Source: Dissulfurimicrobium hydrothermale (GTDB lineage: Bacteria > Desulfobacterota > Dissulfuribacteria > Dissulfuribacterales > Sh68). Taken from it: DNA of 64,000 nt. The notes under the pieces are model-generated. The model worked only from the letters and a program-made list of their open reading frames with translations. It was not told the origin of the DNA and made no database searches. The stretch is from the NCBI RefSeq assembly GCF_022026155.1, contig NZ_CP085041.1, positions 962,306 to 1,026,305 on the forward strand. The letters run 5' to 3'. Position numbers and translations under genes: made by a program. Below, one piece after another: positions 9,839-19,703 of the stretch; within the stretch, counting starts at the first letter, position 1, and each line of letters starts with the position of its first letter.

Positions 9839-10611
9839 GGAGCCTTCCTCCTTTCTGCCCTGCTTAACGCACGGTTCGTGCCAAAAAATTCCTTAATGAA
9901 CCTGTGGTCATTTTTTTTCAAGATGTCGTCGAGCCTGCCTTCCGCCGCCACAACGCCATCCGCCAGAACAGCCATCCGGTCCAGGACATTGAAGATGGTA
10001 TCCATGTCGTGAGTAATCATTACAATGGTTAATCCGAGAAGATTTTTCAACGTAAGTATAAGGTTATCAAATGCCTCGGCGCTTACTGGATCAAGTCCTG
10101 AGCTGGGTTCATCAAGGAAGAGTAGTTTTGGGTCCATTGCGAGCGCCCTTGCAAGTGCGGCACGCTTTACCATGCCTCCGCTCAGTTCCGATGGATAACG
10201 ATCCCCCGCTCTCGGTTCAAGCCCTACCATCTTGAGTTTCGCCCGGACTATGCGGTCTATGTCTTCTTCGTCTAGGTCGGTGTATTCCCTTAATACAGCC
10301 GCTATATTCTGGAAGACCGTAAGGGATGTAAAAAGCGCCCCGAATTGGAAACATACCCCACATTTCGTCCTTAGGGCATGGGCTTCCTTTTCGGTCATAG
10401 AAAGTATATTTCTTCCCAGCACCGTTATGCTCCCATTGGATGGCCTGCTCAACATGATCATTTGCCGCAGGAGGGTGGTCTTACCTGAGCCGCTTCCACC
10501 GAGAAGGCCATATATCTCACCTTCATATACGGTAAAGGAGACGTCTTTGTGAACGACGGTGTCGCCGAAACGGGTTTCTATGTGTTTCGTCTCGATAACT
10601 GCCTTTTTCAC
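9811..10611 (-). CDS. mlaF: MlaF-like ABC transporter ATPase
   Basis: Cytoplasmic ATPase of the Mla-type phospholipid transporter, 266 aa. It has a Walker A motif (GGSGSGKTT), Q-loop (VCFQFGALF, typical of MlaF/Ttg2A), ABC signature (LSGGM, with M where many have Q), Walker B (LLFLDEPSSGLDP) and the switch His (MITHD). It overlaps the permease gene by 4 bases and the MCE gene by 28, so the operon is tightly coupled. It supplies energy to lipid movement between inner membrane and the MlaD hexamer. Confidence 0.92.
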   Translation of the reverse strand: MKKAVIETKHIETRFGDTVVHKDVSFTVYEGEIYGLLGGSGSGKTTLLRQMIMLSRPSNGSITVLGRNILSMTEKEAHALRTKCGVCFQFGALFTSLTVFQNIAAVLREYTDLDEEDIDRIVRAKLKMVGLEPRAGDRYPSELSGGMVKRAALARALAMDPKLLFLDEPSSGLDPVSAEAFDNLILTLKNLLGLTIVMITHDMDTIFNVLDRMAVLADGVVAAEGRLDDILKKNDHRFIKEFFGTNRALSRAERRKAPWKPGLITP

Positions 10612-11777
10612 AGTTTAAGCTCCGTAAAGATGATCGAAAAGACTGCATCCAAAAAGATGACTGCGAAGATGGAATTTACCACGCTTACAGTGGTGTAGCG
10701 GCCGATGCTCTGCGTGTTTCGAGAGACCTGAAGGCCCCTGAAGCAGCCAATGGATGCAATGGCCAGGGCGAAAAACGGGCCCTTTAACAGACCGATGAGG
10801 TAATGTCTTATGCTCACCGCCTCTTCAAGGCGCTCCAGAAACTGTGCGGGTCTTATGTCGAGCTGAAGGCTTGAGACGAGCATGCCTGCATAGATGCCGA
10901 CTATGTCTGCAAAAAAGATGAGGAGCGGAAGGGTAATGATCGTGGCCAAAATGCGAGGGAGGATGATGAAGCGATAGGTGTCAAAGCCGAGGGTCTCCAT
11001 TGCGTCCAGTTCCTCGGTGACTTTCATGGCCCCGATCTGCGCGGTAAAGGCGGATGCGCTTCGGCCTGCAACCACGATAGCGGTGATGAGAGGAGAGAGC
11101 TCTCTTGGTATGGAGATGCCCACCATGTCCACAATAAAGATGTTCGCCCCGTAGTTTTTCAGTTGTACGGCACTTTGAAAGGCGATTACGACCCCGATCA
11201 GAAAGGCGGAAAGCGCAATGATGGGTACGGCCATGACGCCAATATTTTGAATGTTAACAGCGAGCTCATTCAGTCGGATGCCGCTTGGATGGGCCAGGTC
11301 TTTTAGAAAGGCCAGCGTCGAACGGCCTGTAAAATCCAGAAACGAGCGGAAGTCGCCTACCGCTTGGGCGGTATTTTCGCCGATATGATAGAGCAGGCGC
11401 GAGACAAGCCTTGGATGCCTTGGTTTAAAATCGGCCTCGACATAGCAGAGCGACATGACCTTAAAGAGCCTTAAAAAAGAAGGGTTCAGCCCCTTTGCCG
11501 AGACCTTGAGACCGGACTTCAATGACTTGCGCATACTGATAAAAAAGAGCATCGATGCCGTGTCCATCTCTTCGATGTCCTTACAGTCGAGAAAGATGAC
11601 CCCGGTCCTTGGGAGTTTGGCCTTAAGGCCTTCAAATTCCTTTTTTATGGAAGAAAGATTTCCAAGCAGCCATCGGCCGCTTAGTATGAGGATGGGCTGG
11701 TTATCGTCTTTCAGGGTGATAAAGGAGGGATTCATGACATGATCTAATTGCATAATTAACACAAAATGCAGTGCCAT
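10608..11777 (-). CDS. mlaE: MlaE-like permease with N-terminal STAS domain
   Basis: A 389-aa ABC permease. Residues of about 15-110 form a STAS-type domain (GVIFLDCKDIEEMDTASMLFF), the role played by separate MlaB in E. coli. The rest is the MlaE fold (VPIIALSAFLIGVVIAFQSA; the GRSASAFTAQIGAMKVTEELDAMETLG loop region; LLKGPFFALAIA). It is first in the operon. Met codons at 11777, 11753 and 11735 are all possible starts, and none has a convincing ribosome-binding site. About 15 bases upstream lies a run of 8 C on the coding strand. Fusing MlaB to MlaE makes the regulator obligatory. Confidence 0.9.
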   Translation of the reverse strand: MALHFVLIMQLDHVMNPSFITLKDDNQPILILSGRWLLGNLSSIKKEFEGLKAKLPRTGVIFLDCKDIEEMDTASMLFFISMRKSLKSGLKVSAKGLNPSFLRLFKVMSLCYVEADFKPRHPRLVSRLLYHIGENTAQAVGDFRSFLDFTGRSTLAFLKDLAHPSGIRLNELAVNIQNIGVMAVPIIALSAFLIGVVIAFQSAVQLKNYGANIFIVDMVGISIPRELSPLITAIVVAGRSASAFTAQIGAMKVTEELDAMETLGFDTYRFIILPRILATIITLPLLIFFADIVGIYAGMLVSSLQLDIRPAQFLERLEEAVSIRHYLIGLLKGPFFALAIASIGCFRGLQVSRNTQSIGRYTTVSVVNSIFAVIFLDAVFSIIFTELKL

Positions 11778-11905
11778 TTCAAGATATTTCTCAGGGGGGG
11801 GTGTGATGGTATATGCATCGGGAGGGCATTTTCGTAAGGGAAAGACCCTTATGCAACCATGCTATTAGCGAGATTTTTAGTTGCCGGCCCTGATTGATAA
11901 CCGGT

Positions 11906-12520
11906 CTAAATCCTTATGACCTTCGTGGCAAGCTGCATAGATGTGACGATGTCGAGCATGTTAGTGGTCTCGCCAATAGCCTTTTTCTCAAGAAGACGGA
12001 AGTGATTGAGGCATGTGCCGCATACCAGTATGTCAACACCTCTGTGTGCAAGCCCTTTTAATTCATCAAGGTGTTCTGAGCCGGTTATGGCGAGCCTTAC
12101 CCCGTTGTTCAGCAGAACGATCCTCCAGAGGTCATCTCCCATTTCCTTGAGCGTGGAAATAAAGTTCTTCATCAGGGCGCGGCCGAGGTCTTCGTCCCCC
12201 TGGCCGAATACATCCGTAGGTATAATGATGAGTATCTTTTGATGTCCTTCTGCGGCCTCTGATCTTTTTTGTCCTGTCCCTTTGGCGCCTAATTCGATGG
12301 CGCATGTGGGGGGTGCCCCACTTATGACGAATACCCCATTTTCTGATGCCTTTACAGCAGTCTCCCAGCCCTGGCTCTTTAAAAAGCGGGTGACGTTTTG
12401 TCTTGATGCCTCATTGTCAACGATGACCTCGATTATTTCGTTCGGATGTGTCTCGATAAGTTCTTTGGCCACAAGTACCGGTTTTGGACATGCAAGGCCG
12501 CGGCAATCCCGTGTTTCCAT
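11906..12520 (-). CDS. yedF: YedF, sulfurtransferase-like selenium metabolism protein
   Basis: A 204-aa two-domain protein. The N-terminal TusA-like domain (about 1-70) begins METRDCRGLACPKPV, with the conserved Cys in CRGLACPKP. The C-terminal DsrE-like domain (about 95-200) carries CGTCLNHF. YedF proteins are associated with selenium use, often near selD. The frame opens at 12532, but the ATG at 12520 has GGTGAAAG upstream and gives the usual start. It lies between the radical SAM gene and the Mla operon on the same strand. Its presence supports a selenium-using genome and bears on the candidate selenoprotein at 34273. Confidence 0.88.
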   Translation of the reverse strand: METRDCRGLACPKPVLVAKELIETHPNEIIEVIVDNEASRQNVTRFLKSQGWETAVKASENGVFVISGAPPTCAIELGAKGTGQKRSEAAEGHQKILIIIPTDVFGQGDEDLGRALMKNFISTLKEMGDDLWRIVLLNNGVRLAITGSEHLDELKGLAHRGVDILVCGTCLNHFRLLEKKAIGETTNMLDIVTSMQLATKVIRI

Positions 12521-12618
12521 ATCTTTCACCATCCCTATGTCGAAGTTAATCTAAACACGTGATGTCGATGTGTCTAATAGAAATTTCGGATATAATTCGT
12601 TGTTTTGATATGATTTTT

Positions 12619-15225
12619 CTATAGTCCATTATTCGGGGCCAGTTTAAGTATTCTGAGCTTCAGCACCTCTCCGTCCGTCAGACCGAAGAGGGCCGCTGCT
12701 ATCTCGGATGGTCTTGGTTGTGGTCCGTTAATGCGCTGCATTTCAAGGCCCAGAAAGGCTTGTTTTATATCATTATTTTTTGTCTCTTCAGCAAGGCTGG
12801 AGATCCATGGATGGATTGCTTGATCGTTTTCGAATTTATCAGGCATAAGGATGTGTAGGGACTTCACAGCCTTCCTGAGGTCCAACACGGTCTCAATGCC
12901 CTTTTTGTGCCGCATTGCAGGCCATGACCCCGCCTTCATGAAACGGTCAATTGCCCTTTTACATTGTTCGGTGTCCAATCCCGGGAGGTATATAAGATAA
13001 GCGGTCTTTTCGTCAGTATAATGGATGCGGGGTGAGGTCGTGAGTTTTATCGATGTAAGCGTTATCCCATCAGGCATTTCTCTTTCCAGCGCTTGGAATA
13101 CGTCCGACTCCTCGATCGGCTCCGTAAGTCCTATTATCATGGTTTCCCAAAGGGACTCCATGCCGAGTGGGATGGGGGGGCCGAATGAGATATGCGGCAT
13201 CGGGTGATGGCCGTGCGAGTACAGAAGGGGAAGGCCGGCCCTTCTTGCCGCCCGGTGGATGGTATGGGATAGATCTAGGTGGCCGATAAATCGTGCATTT
13301 CCCATCTGTATGAATGCAATATTGTAAAAATATCTCCCCCCTGTGCACCTCTTCGCCTTTTCGGCGTCATCTGATTTCTCAGGAGAAAGACTACATTTTT
13401 TAAACAAGATCGGCCTTATTTCCTTGAAATTGCATACACCGCAGCCATAGCAGGCCCCGCTTCTGCAATCCAGTGTGTACGCCTCTTTAAATGCTAGCTC
13501 GCGTTCATTTAAGAGATAGTCCATCCTTACGCCTGTTTGGATGTGGCCCCATGGAAGCACCCTGCCTATTTCGATGGTGTTAAGATAGCTAGAAAGATCA
13601 ATCCCCTCCTCATTTGCCGCCTCATAATATAGGTCAGCCCTCAAGTGATTTCTCCAGGCATCTAGTCTTGCCCCAAGCCGCCACGCCTTTAAAAGGACGT
13701 GGAGGAGCCTCCTGTCTCCTCGTGCAAATATGCCCTCGAGGAGGCTCTGTCTTGGGTCATGCCACTTCAGTTTAAGGCCATGGCCCCTTATCTTTGTCTT
13801 TAAGAGTCTGATCCGTTCCCATGATTCGTCGGTTGTGATCTGTCTTTCCCATTGGAACGGTGTGTGAGGTTTAGGGACGAAGGTCCCCACGCTTACCGTT
13901 AAGCCCTGTCTTCCTTTTATTGCATGGGCGAGGACCTTTTTAGCAAGCTCGCTTATCGCAAGGACGTCTTCGATGGTTTCTGTTGGAAGCCCGATCATGA
14001 AGTAGAGTTTTATTCCGTTCCAGCCCATGGCATAGACCTGGGATGCGGTTTCGAGAACGTCCTTTTCTGTGATCCCCTTGTTTATCACGCGCCTTAGCCT
14101 CTCGCTCCCGGCCTCCGGGGCAAGCGTAAAGCCGGTCTTCCTGACCCGCCTTATCTGGGCCATCATCTCTGGCGTAAGGGTCCCGACACGCAGAGACGGC
14201 ATGGACACAGATACGTTCTCCTGTGTAAATCTCTCCATAAGGGTGCAAAGGAGTGGGCCCAGACACCCGTAGTCGCCAGTGCTGAGAGAAAGAAGGGATA
14301 TCTCCTCCCAGCCAGTGGTCTTGAGTCCGCTTTCAAATATATCCATTAGTTGTTCAGGGGTACGTTCCCGCACAGGCCTATAGATGATCCCTGCCTGGCA
14401 GAACCTGCAGCCGCGTGTGCATCCCCTGGCAATTTCCACGCCAAGGCGGTCGTGGACTATCTGTGTGTGAGGCAGGATTGGTCTTTTTGGAAAACCGGCG
14501 TTAGAAAGGTCGGAGACGATGCGGCGGGATATGGGAAGACCTGCCGGACCGGTGGGTTCGATGGCGCAAAAAACCCCGTCCGTCTTGTTATATATCGCTC
14601 TATAAAATCCAGGTACATAGACGCCGTCTATATGACAGAGGGCGCTAAGGAGTTCTCTTTTTGTGCCCTTTGCCTCTTTCCATGAACGGACCGTTGATGC
14701 CATTTCAATGACGGCCTCTTCGCCATCTCCGATAAGTATCGCATCAAATATCCCAGCTATCGGTTCAGGATTCACCGCGCAGCTTCCACCACCTATGACA
14801 ACAGGCCAATCCGGGTCATCGCGGTTTTTCGCCAGGAGCGGTATCTTTGCACATTCAAGAATGGTGATGATGTTTATGTAGCAGAGTTCATAAGGGAGGG
14901 TGATGCCGAGGATGTCAAAGGCCCTCAGCGGCCTTTTGCTCTCAATTCCGAAGAGCTGTAGGCCCTTTTCCCTCAAATTTTTTTCCATATCTCTGTCCGG
15001 GCAGTAGGCCCGGTCTGCAAGCGCCCATGGCGTATCATTTAATATGTGGTAAAGTATCTGGAGCCCGAGATGGGACATCCCTATTTCATAGAGATCGGGG
15101 AATATGAGCGCAATCCTGACCGAGGCCTCGTCCCAGGCCTTGCGTCTTGCATTCACCTCGTTCCCAAGGTATCGGCCAGGTTTCTTTATGAGTGGCAATA
15201 TGTCATAAATATTGGTGATTTTCAT
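12619..15225 (-). CDS. B12-binding radical SAM protein fused to a DUF2344 domain (TIGR03960/TIGR03936 type)
   Basis: An 868-aa protein. The N-terminus (about 1-200) is a B12-binding-like domain with IGGGSCAVNPEP. The radical SAM core (about 255-480) has the 4Fe-4S motif in ARGCTRGCRFCQAG (C-x3-C-x2-C). A Cys-rich stretch (CRSGACYGCGVC) lies around 600, followed by the DUF2344 domain (about 640-860, with YNIAFIQMGNARFIGHLDL). This fused architecture is widespread, and its substrate is not settled in what I know. Its usual neighbours (rng, rplU, rpmA) are not here. The start ATG lacks a strong ribosome-binding site. Confidence 0.85.
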   Translation of the reverse strand: MKITNIYDILPLIKKPGRYLGNEVNARRKAWDEASVRIALIFPDLYEIGMSHLGLQILYHILNDTPWALADRAYCPDRDMEKNLREKGLQLFGIESKRPLRAFDILGITLPYELCYINIITILECAKIPLLAKNRDDPDWPVVIGGGSCAVNPEPIAGIFDAILIGDGEEAVIEMASTVRSWKEAKGTKRELLSALCHIDGVYVPGFYRAIYNKTDGVFCAIEPTGPAGLPISRRIVSDLSNAGFPKRPILPHTQIVHDRLGVEIARGCTRGCRFCQAGIIYRPVRERTPEQLMDIFESGLKTTGWEEISLLSLSTGDYGCLGPLLCTLMERFTQENVSVSMPSLRVGTLTPEMMAQIRRVRKTGFTLAPEAGSERLRRVINKGITEKDVLETASQVYAMGWNGIKLYFMIGLPTETIEDVLAISELAKKVLAHAIKGRQGLTVSVGTFVPKPHTPFQWERQITTDESWERIRLLKTKIRGHGLKLKWHDPRQSLLEGIFARGDRRLLHVLLKAWRLGARLDAWRNHLRADLYYEAANEEGIDLSSYLNTIEIGRVLPWGHIQTGVRMDYLLNERELAFKEAYTLDCRSGACYGCGVCNFKEIRPILFKKCSLSPEKSDDAEKAKRCTGGRYFYNIAFIQMGNARFIGHLDLSHTIHRAARRAGLPLLYSHGHHPMPHISFGPPIPLGMESLWETMIIGLTEPIEESDVFQALEREMPDGITLTSIKLTTSPRIHYTDEKTAYLIYLPGLDTEQCKRAIDRFMKAGSWPAMRHKKGIETVLDLRKAVKSLHILMPDKFENDQAIHPWISSLAEETKNNDIKQAFLGLEMQRINGPQPRPSEIAAALFGLTDGEVLKLRILKLAPNNGL

Positions 15226-15434
15226 GGGGTTGCCAGATTAACCGGCAGGTGATCGATATGCAAGTATGTGGTTGCTGGTTGATGGATGCCAGGCATGCCG
15301 ACAAATTCGGGATGGACATACAGGGTGATATGGAATAAATACAAGGGCATGATTATTTTTGAGACCTTCGACAAGCACTCTTTGCGGCATGACTTTTTAC
15401 CTCTTGATTTTTGATAGGATTGACCGGAGGATCT

Positions 15435-18434
15435 ATGGCAGACAGGATCGAGGTCGCGCTTCTTACTAGGCTGAAAGATGCACTAGGGGCGCGGATAACA
15501 AAAAGGGCACGAGAAGATCTAGGGCTCGATGTTACAGATGTCAGGACTATTAAGGTCTATCTTATAGACGCAGGGCTTACGCCTGATGAACTTGTTGCGG
15601 CCGCAAGGGGTCCGTTTTCAGACCCGGTGATAAATATAGTCTCCGTTGACAGTCCGTTGGCCAAGATGCTTGGTTTTGAATGGGATTGGGTTGTCGAAGT
15701 GGGTTTCAGACCAGGCGTTACGGATAATGAAGGGCGGACTGCGAAGGAGGCGCTTGAACTCATGCTTGGCCGGCGCCTTGACCGTCACGAGAGTGTTTAT
15801 ACTTCTGTCCAATATCTTGTCAAAGGCACTCTTGACAGGGCCTCCGTTGAGATCTTGGCCAGTGGACTCCTTGCAAATGCCCTGATACAAAGGACCACTA
15901 TTGTAGCGCGAGATGAACTGGATGTCTTGTGGCATGAGAGGCGAAATCCTTTCTATCTCGTTCCAAAGGTTAGAGAGGTCATTGATTCTACAGTGGAGGA
16001 GATAGACATTTCAGGTTTTTCAGACGATGGGCTTTTAGCCCTCTCGAGACAGAGGCTCCTTGCCCTGAATCTTGAAGAGATGAAGGCCCTGCAGGATTAT
16101 ATAAAAAGGCCGGATGTCCTTGAAGGGCGAGAGGAGGTCGGTCTTGGTGTATATTTTACCGACGTCGAACTCGAGGCCCTTGCGCAGACCTGGTCCGAGC
16201 ACTGCAAACACAAGATATTCAACGCAAAGATAATTTATGTTGAAGATGGGAAGGAACGTGTCATAGATAGCCTCTTTGACACCTATATAAAGGCTGCAAC
16301 AGAAAGGATTAGAAGGGACAAGGGAGACAGGGATTTTTGTTTATCGGTGTTCAAAGACAATGCAGGGGTCATTAGATTTAATGAGCGTTACAACGTGGCT
16401 TTCAAGGTCGAGACCCATAATAGCCCATCGGCCCTTGATCCTTACGGTGGGGCGCTTACCGGTATCGTGGGAGTAAACCGCGATCCTTTTGGGACCGGCA
16501 TGGGCTCAAGGCTCATTTTTAACACCGATGTCTTTTGTTTTGGCCCCCCTGATTATGACCGGCCGCTTCCCAAGGGGCTTCTACATCCGAGGCGTATCTT
16601 TGAAGGTGTAAGGGAAGGCGTCGAACATGGCGGCAACCAGAGCGGGATACCTACGATAAACGGCTCGATCCTCTTTGATGAGCGTTATATAGGCAAGCCC
16701 CTGGTCTTTTGTGGTACCGGTGGACTCATGCCGAGAGAGGTCTGCGGAAGGCCTGGTCATGAGAAAAAGGCCAGGCCCGGCGATTGCATCGTCATGTGTG
16801 GGGGCAGAATCGGCAAGGATGGGATACACGGTGCGACGTTTTCATCAGAGGAACTGCATGAGGGGTCGCCTGCTACTGCAGTTCAGATAGGAGATCCGAT
16901 AACACAGAAAAAGATGACGGATTTCCTCCTAAGGGCCAGAGACCTTTGTCTTTACAACTCCATAACAGATAATGGAGCAGGCGGGCTTTCCTCATCCGTT
17001 GGGGAGATGGCCCTGGAGACAGGCGGGTTCGAGCTTCATCTTGACAGGGCGCCCTTAAAATATGAAGGTTTAAGGCCGTGGGAGATATTGCTTTCAGAGG
17101 CCCAGGAGCGGATGACCGTCGCGGTCCCGCCAGACAAGCTGGATGAATTCATGGCCCTTGCCGAAAAGATGGACGTCGAGGCCACACACCTGGGGATATT
17201 TACCTCTTCGGGCAAGTTCCATTGTCTGTTCAACGGCAAGACTGTGGCCTATCTGGACCTGGATTTTGTGCATAACGGGGTCCCAAGACCAGAGCTAAGG
17301 GCGGTGTGGTCGAGGCCGCAATATGAAGAACCGGTGCTTCCAATGCCGGAAAACCTTGGATCGGAGTTAAAAGACCTGCTTTCAAGGTACAATGTATGCA
17401 GCAAGGAATATGTGGTCCGCCAGTATGATCATGAGGTCCAGGGCGGTAGCGTCATAAAGCCGCTTTCCGGTGCATTGCACGATGGCCCGAGCGACGCCGC
17501 GGTCATCCGCCCCGATCTCGATTCTTTTGAAGGCCTTGTAGTTGCCCACGGCATCTGTCCGCGTTACAGCGACATCGATACATATCATATGGTATGTGCT
17601 GCCGTGGATGAGGCGGTAAGAAATGCGGTCGCTGCCGGAGGGGATATGGATTATATGGCCGGGCTTGACAATTTCTGCTGGTGCGATCCGGTTCACTCCG
17701 AGAAGATACCGGACGGCCACTATAAGCTTGCCCAGCTTGTGCGGGCCAACAAGGCCCTTTATGATATATGCACTGCATACGGCATCCCGTGCATTTCCGG
17801 TAAAGACAGCATGAAAAACGATGCATTCATCGGCGGTGTGAAGATATCGATCCCCCCTACCTTGCTCTTTTCCATCATAGGGAGGATGGATGACGTAAGG
17901 CAGGCGGTCACCATTGATGCAAAACGGCCGGGAGACCTTGTGTATGTCCTGGGCGTAACTTATCCTGAGTTAGGGGCGTCTGAATATTACGCCAAGTTCG
18001 GTTTTGTTGGAAACAGCATCCCAAGGGTTAGGATGGAGGAGGCATCCAGGAGGTATCATTTGGTTTCAAGGGCGATCAAGGCAGGTCTTATCGCCTCATG
18101 CCATGACTGCTCTGACGGCGGTCTTGGTGTGGCCATCGCCGAGACGGCGTTTAGTGGCGGCTTAGGGATGGACATCGACCTTGAAAAGGTGCCGAGACAA
18201 GGTGTTGATCGCCTTGATACGCTGTTATTCAGTGAGAGCCAGAGCAGGTTTGTTGTGACGGTGCGTCCCGATTTCAGATTCGTATTTGAAGAGACTATGG
18301 CAGGGACAGAGTTTGCGATGATCGGGACAGTGAGTCCTCGGCCTTTGCTGATATTTGAGTTCGGGGGCAACGTGGTGCTGAAGGAAGATATCTATGCACT
18401 TAAAGAGGCCTGGCAGAGACCCCTTTCGTGGTAG
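15435..18434 (+). CDS. purL: Phosphoribosylformylglycinamidine synthase PurSL (fused PurS-PurL)
   Basis: Purine synthesis enzyme (FGAR to FGAM, fourth step), 999 aa. The first 80 or so residues match the small PurS subunit, followed by a duplicated PurS-like linker and the PurL ATP-binding core (EALAQTWSEHCKHKIFNAK; KVETHNSPSALDPYGGA; GNQSGIPTINGS). A second core half has SGKDSMKND and CHDCSDGGLGVAIAE. There is no C-terminal glutaminase; that is PurQ at 36959. ATG 15435 has GGAGG 4 bases upstream and is preferred over the upstream frame opening at 15411. Start and length fit the purSL fusion known in deltaproteobacteria. Confidence 0.95.
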   Translation: MADRIEVALLTRLKDALGARITKRAREDLGLDVTDVRTIKVYLIDAGLTPDELVAAARGPFSDPVINIVSVDSPLAKMLGFEWDWVVEVGFRPGVTDNEGRTAKEALELMLGRRLDRHESVYTSVQYLVKGTLDRASVEILASGLLANALIQRTTIVARDELDVLWHERRNPFYLVPKVREVIDSTVEEIDISGFSDDGLLALSRQRLLALNLEEMKALQDYIKRPDVLEGREEVGLGVYFTDVELEALAQTWSEHCKHKIFNAKIIYVEDGKERVIDSLFDTYIKAATERIRRDKGDRDFCLSVFKDNAGVIRFNERYNVAFKVETHNSPSALDPYGGALTGIVGVNRDPFGTGMGSRLIFNTDVFCFGPPDYDRPLPKGLLHPRRIFEGVREGVEHGGNQSGIPTINGSILFDERYIGKPLVFCGTGGLMPREVCGRPGHEKKARPGDCIVMCGGRIGKDGIHGATFSSEELHEGSPATAVQIGDPITQKKMTDFLLRARDLCLYNSITDNGAGGLSSSVGEMALETGGFELHLDRAPLKYEGLRPWEILLSEAQERMTVAVPPDKLDEFMALAEKMDVEATHLGIFTSSGKFHCLFNGKTVAYLDLDFVHNGVPRPELRAVWSRPQYEEPVLPMPENLGSELKDLLSRYNVCSKEYVVRQYDHEVQGGSVIKPLSGALHDGPSDAAVIRPDLDSFEGLVVAHGICPRYSDIDTYHMVCAAVDEAVRNAVAAGGDMDYMAGLDNFCWCDPVHSEKIPDGHYKLAQLVRANKALYDICTAYGIPCISGKDSMKNDAFIGGVKISIPPTLLFSIIGRMDDVRQAVTIDAKRPGDLVYVLGVTYPELGASEYYAKFGFVGNSIPRVRMEEASRRYHLVSRAIKAGLIASCHDCSDGGLGVAIAETAFSGGLGMDIDLEKVPRQGVDRLDTLLFSESQSRFVVTVRPDFRFVFEETMAGTEFAMIGTVSPRPLLIFEFGGNVVLKEDIYALKEAWQRPLSW

Positions 18435-19042
18435 TATTGCAGATGAAGATGACTGGCGATGGTTTTGCAGGTTATAAAAAACCGTTTGCCCCAATCGACA
18501 TAGTTGCCATGCTTGAGGAAGAGGCCTTCATGATCCTTCATTCCGGGGAGATCCCCGAGATAGCTTATCATGGCGCCGTTTATTACTTGACCGAAGATCC
18601 TGACGGCCCTGGTTTATCCATGGAAGATATAGGCGAGAACGGTTTGATGCATCTGAAGACTGCCGTTGTTGACCGCTATCGTCTTATAATCTTGAGGGAT
18701 ATGGATCCAGCCAACCGAGATAAGCGCATATATAGGGGCCTCCAGAGGGCCTTAATCAACTGGGAGAGGCTTAAGGCCTTTGCATTGAGGGTGCCAATGG
18801 ATATAGGGAGTATTAAAAGAGAAATAGCAGCAGCACTCAAGTCTTTTCTTGCCCGGGAGTCCTCGGATGTTTCGAGCGGTGCCAGGCCGACGTCGATAAA
18901 TTGTACTCTCGACGTATTGCTTGATTTCGCCGCCGACCTAGGCCTTGCTGATCCTGATGTACTCGATTATATTAAGAAACTCTCGCCTTTCCTTGTCTGT
19001 GCTGATGCGTCTTCTGAATCCCTTTGTTGTTGCGGGCCCTGA
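18428..19042 (+). CDS. Uncharacterised protein downstream of purSL
   Basis: A 204-aa ORF that I do not recognise. It overlaps the purSL stop by 7 bases, which suggests co-transcription. The start is uncertain (GTG 18428, or ATG 18443 or 18449); none has a good ribosome-binding site. The protein is soluble, mixed alpha/beta and acidic, with FAPIDIVAMLEEEAFMILHSG near the N-terminus and RYRLIILRDMDPANRDKRIY in the middle. The end is Cys-rich (LCCCGP) and overlaps the convergent methyltransferase gene by 71 bases. Codon use resembles its neighbours. No function is proposed. Confidence 0.6.
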   Translation: MVVLQMKMTGDGFAGYKKPFAPIDIVAMLEEEAFMILHSGEIPEIAYHGAVYYLTEDPDGPGLSMEDIGENGLMHLKTAVVDRYRLIILRDMDPANRDKRIYRGLQRALINWERLKAFALRVPMDIGSIKREIAAALKSFLARESSDVSSGARPTSINCTLDVLLDFAADLGLADPDVLDYIKKLSPFLVCADASSESLCCCGP

Positions 19043-19703
19043 GAAGCGTCCAGTATCCAAACATATTGACAGGGCTTTTTTCTATAAGTTCTAGGCTTGT
19101 GTCTTTAATGAAATCGTCCAGACAGAAGTTCGGTCTGAATCCAAGATGCTTCGATAAAGGGGCGACCATGCATTCGATTTTGCCTATCAGTGGGTTGCCG
19201 TGACGGAAGTGATTTACAATAAATATCTCACCTTCAGGCTTACATACCCTCTTCATCTCATTGATGAGGCGTTTTGGGTTTGGAACGACCGACGCCACGT
19301 ACATAGCCACGACCTTGTCGAAGCTGTTATCAGGGAACGTCATTGCCTCCGCATCCATGATTTCAAGGGATTCTACATGGTCAAGGCCACATTTTTCTTT
19401 TCGTTTACGGGCCTGCTCCAACATCTCCGGCGAGATGTCTATGCCTGTAATCCTGACGTTACGCGGATAGATAAGGAGCGAAAGCCCTGTCCCCACTCCA
19501 ACCTCAAGTATCCTATCTCCGTTTGAGAGGTTCATTCGTTCTATGACGGAACGGCGGCCAGGATTGAAGATGGCGCCGAAATAAAAGTCATAGACTTGCG
19601 CATAACGACGGTAGGCTTTTTTTATGGCATTGATATCTAAATCTATGTTTGCGGTCTTTTTTTGGCCTCGTCTTACGATCCGGCCTGTTTTTTGAAATGG
19701 CAT
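18972..19703 (-). CDS. Class I SAM-dependent methyltransferase, PmtA-like
   Basis: A 243-aa methyltransferase. SAM-binding motif I is ILEVGVGTGLSL; motif II region is VRITGIDISPEMLEQA; then come the acidic IMDAEAMTFPDNSFDKVVAMYV and motif VNHF. The N-terminal AIKKAYRRYAQVYDFYFGAIFNPGRR and the whole layout resemble bacterial phosphatidylethanolamine N-methyltransferases (PmtA) and UbiE-like enzymes. A lipid substrate is therefore likely but not proven. The last 20 or so residues are basic (KGIQKTHQHRQGKARVS) and are encoded across the overlap with the convergent gene. It is transcribed alone. Confidence 0.82.
   Translation of the reverse strand: MPFQKTGRIVRRGQKKTANIDLDINAIKKAYRRYAQVYDFYFGAIFNPGRRSVIERMNLSNGDRILEVGVGTGLSLLIYPRNVRITGIDISPEMLEQARKRKEKCGLDHVESLEIMDAEAMTFPDNSFDKVVAMYVASVVPNPKRLINEMKRVCKPEGEIFIVNHFRHGNPLIGKIECMVAPLSKHLGFRPNFCLDDFIKDTSLELIEKSPVNMFGYWTLLRARNNKGIQKTHQHRQGKARVS

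Noticed and set aside
11778-11905. Small hairpin TAAGGG/CCCTTA and 8-G run before mlaE
   Set aside because: The stem has only 6 pairs and no clear role; the G run is outside any coding frame that I can support.
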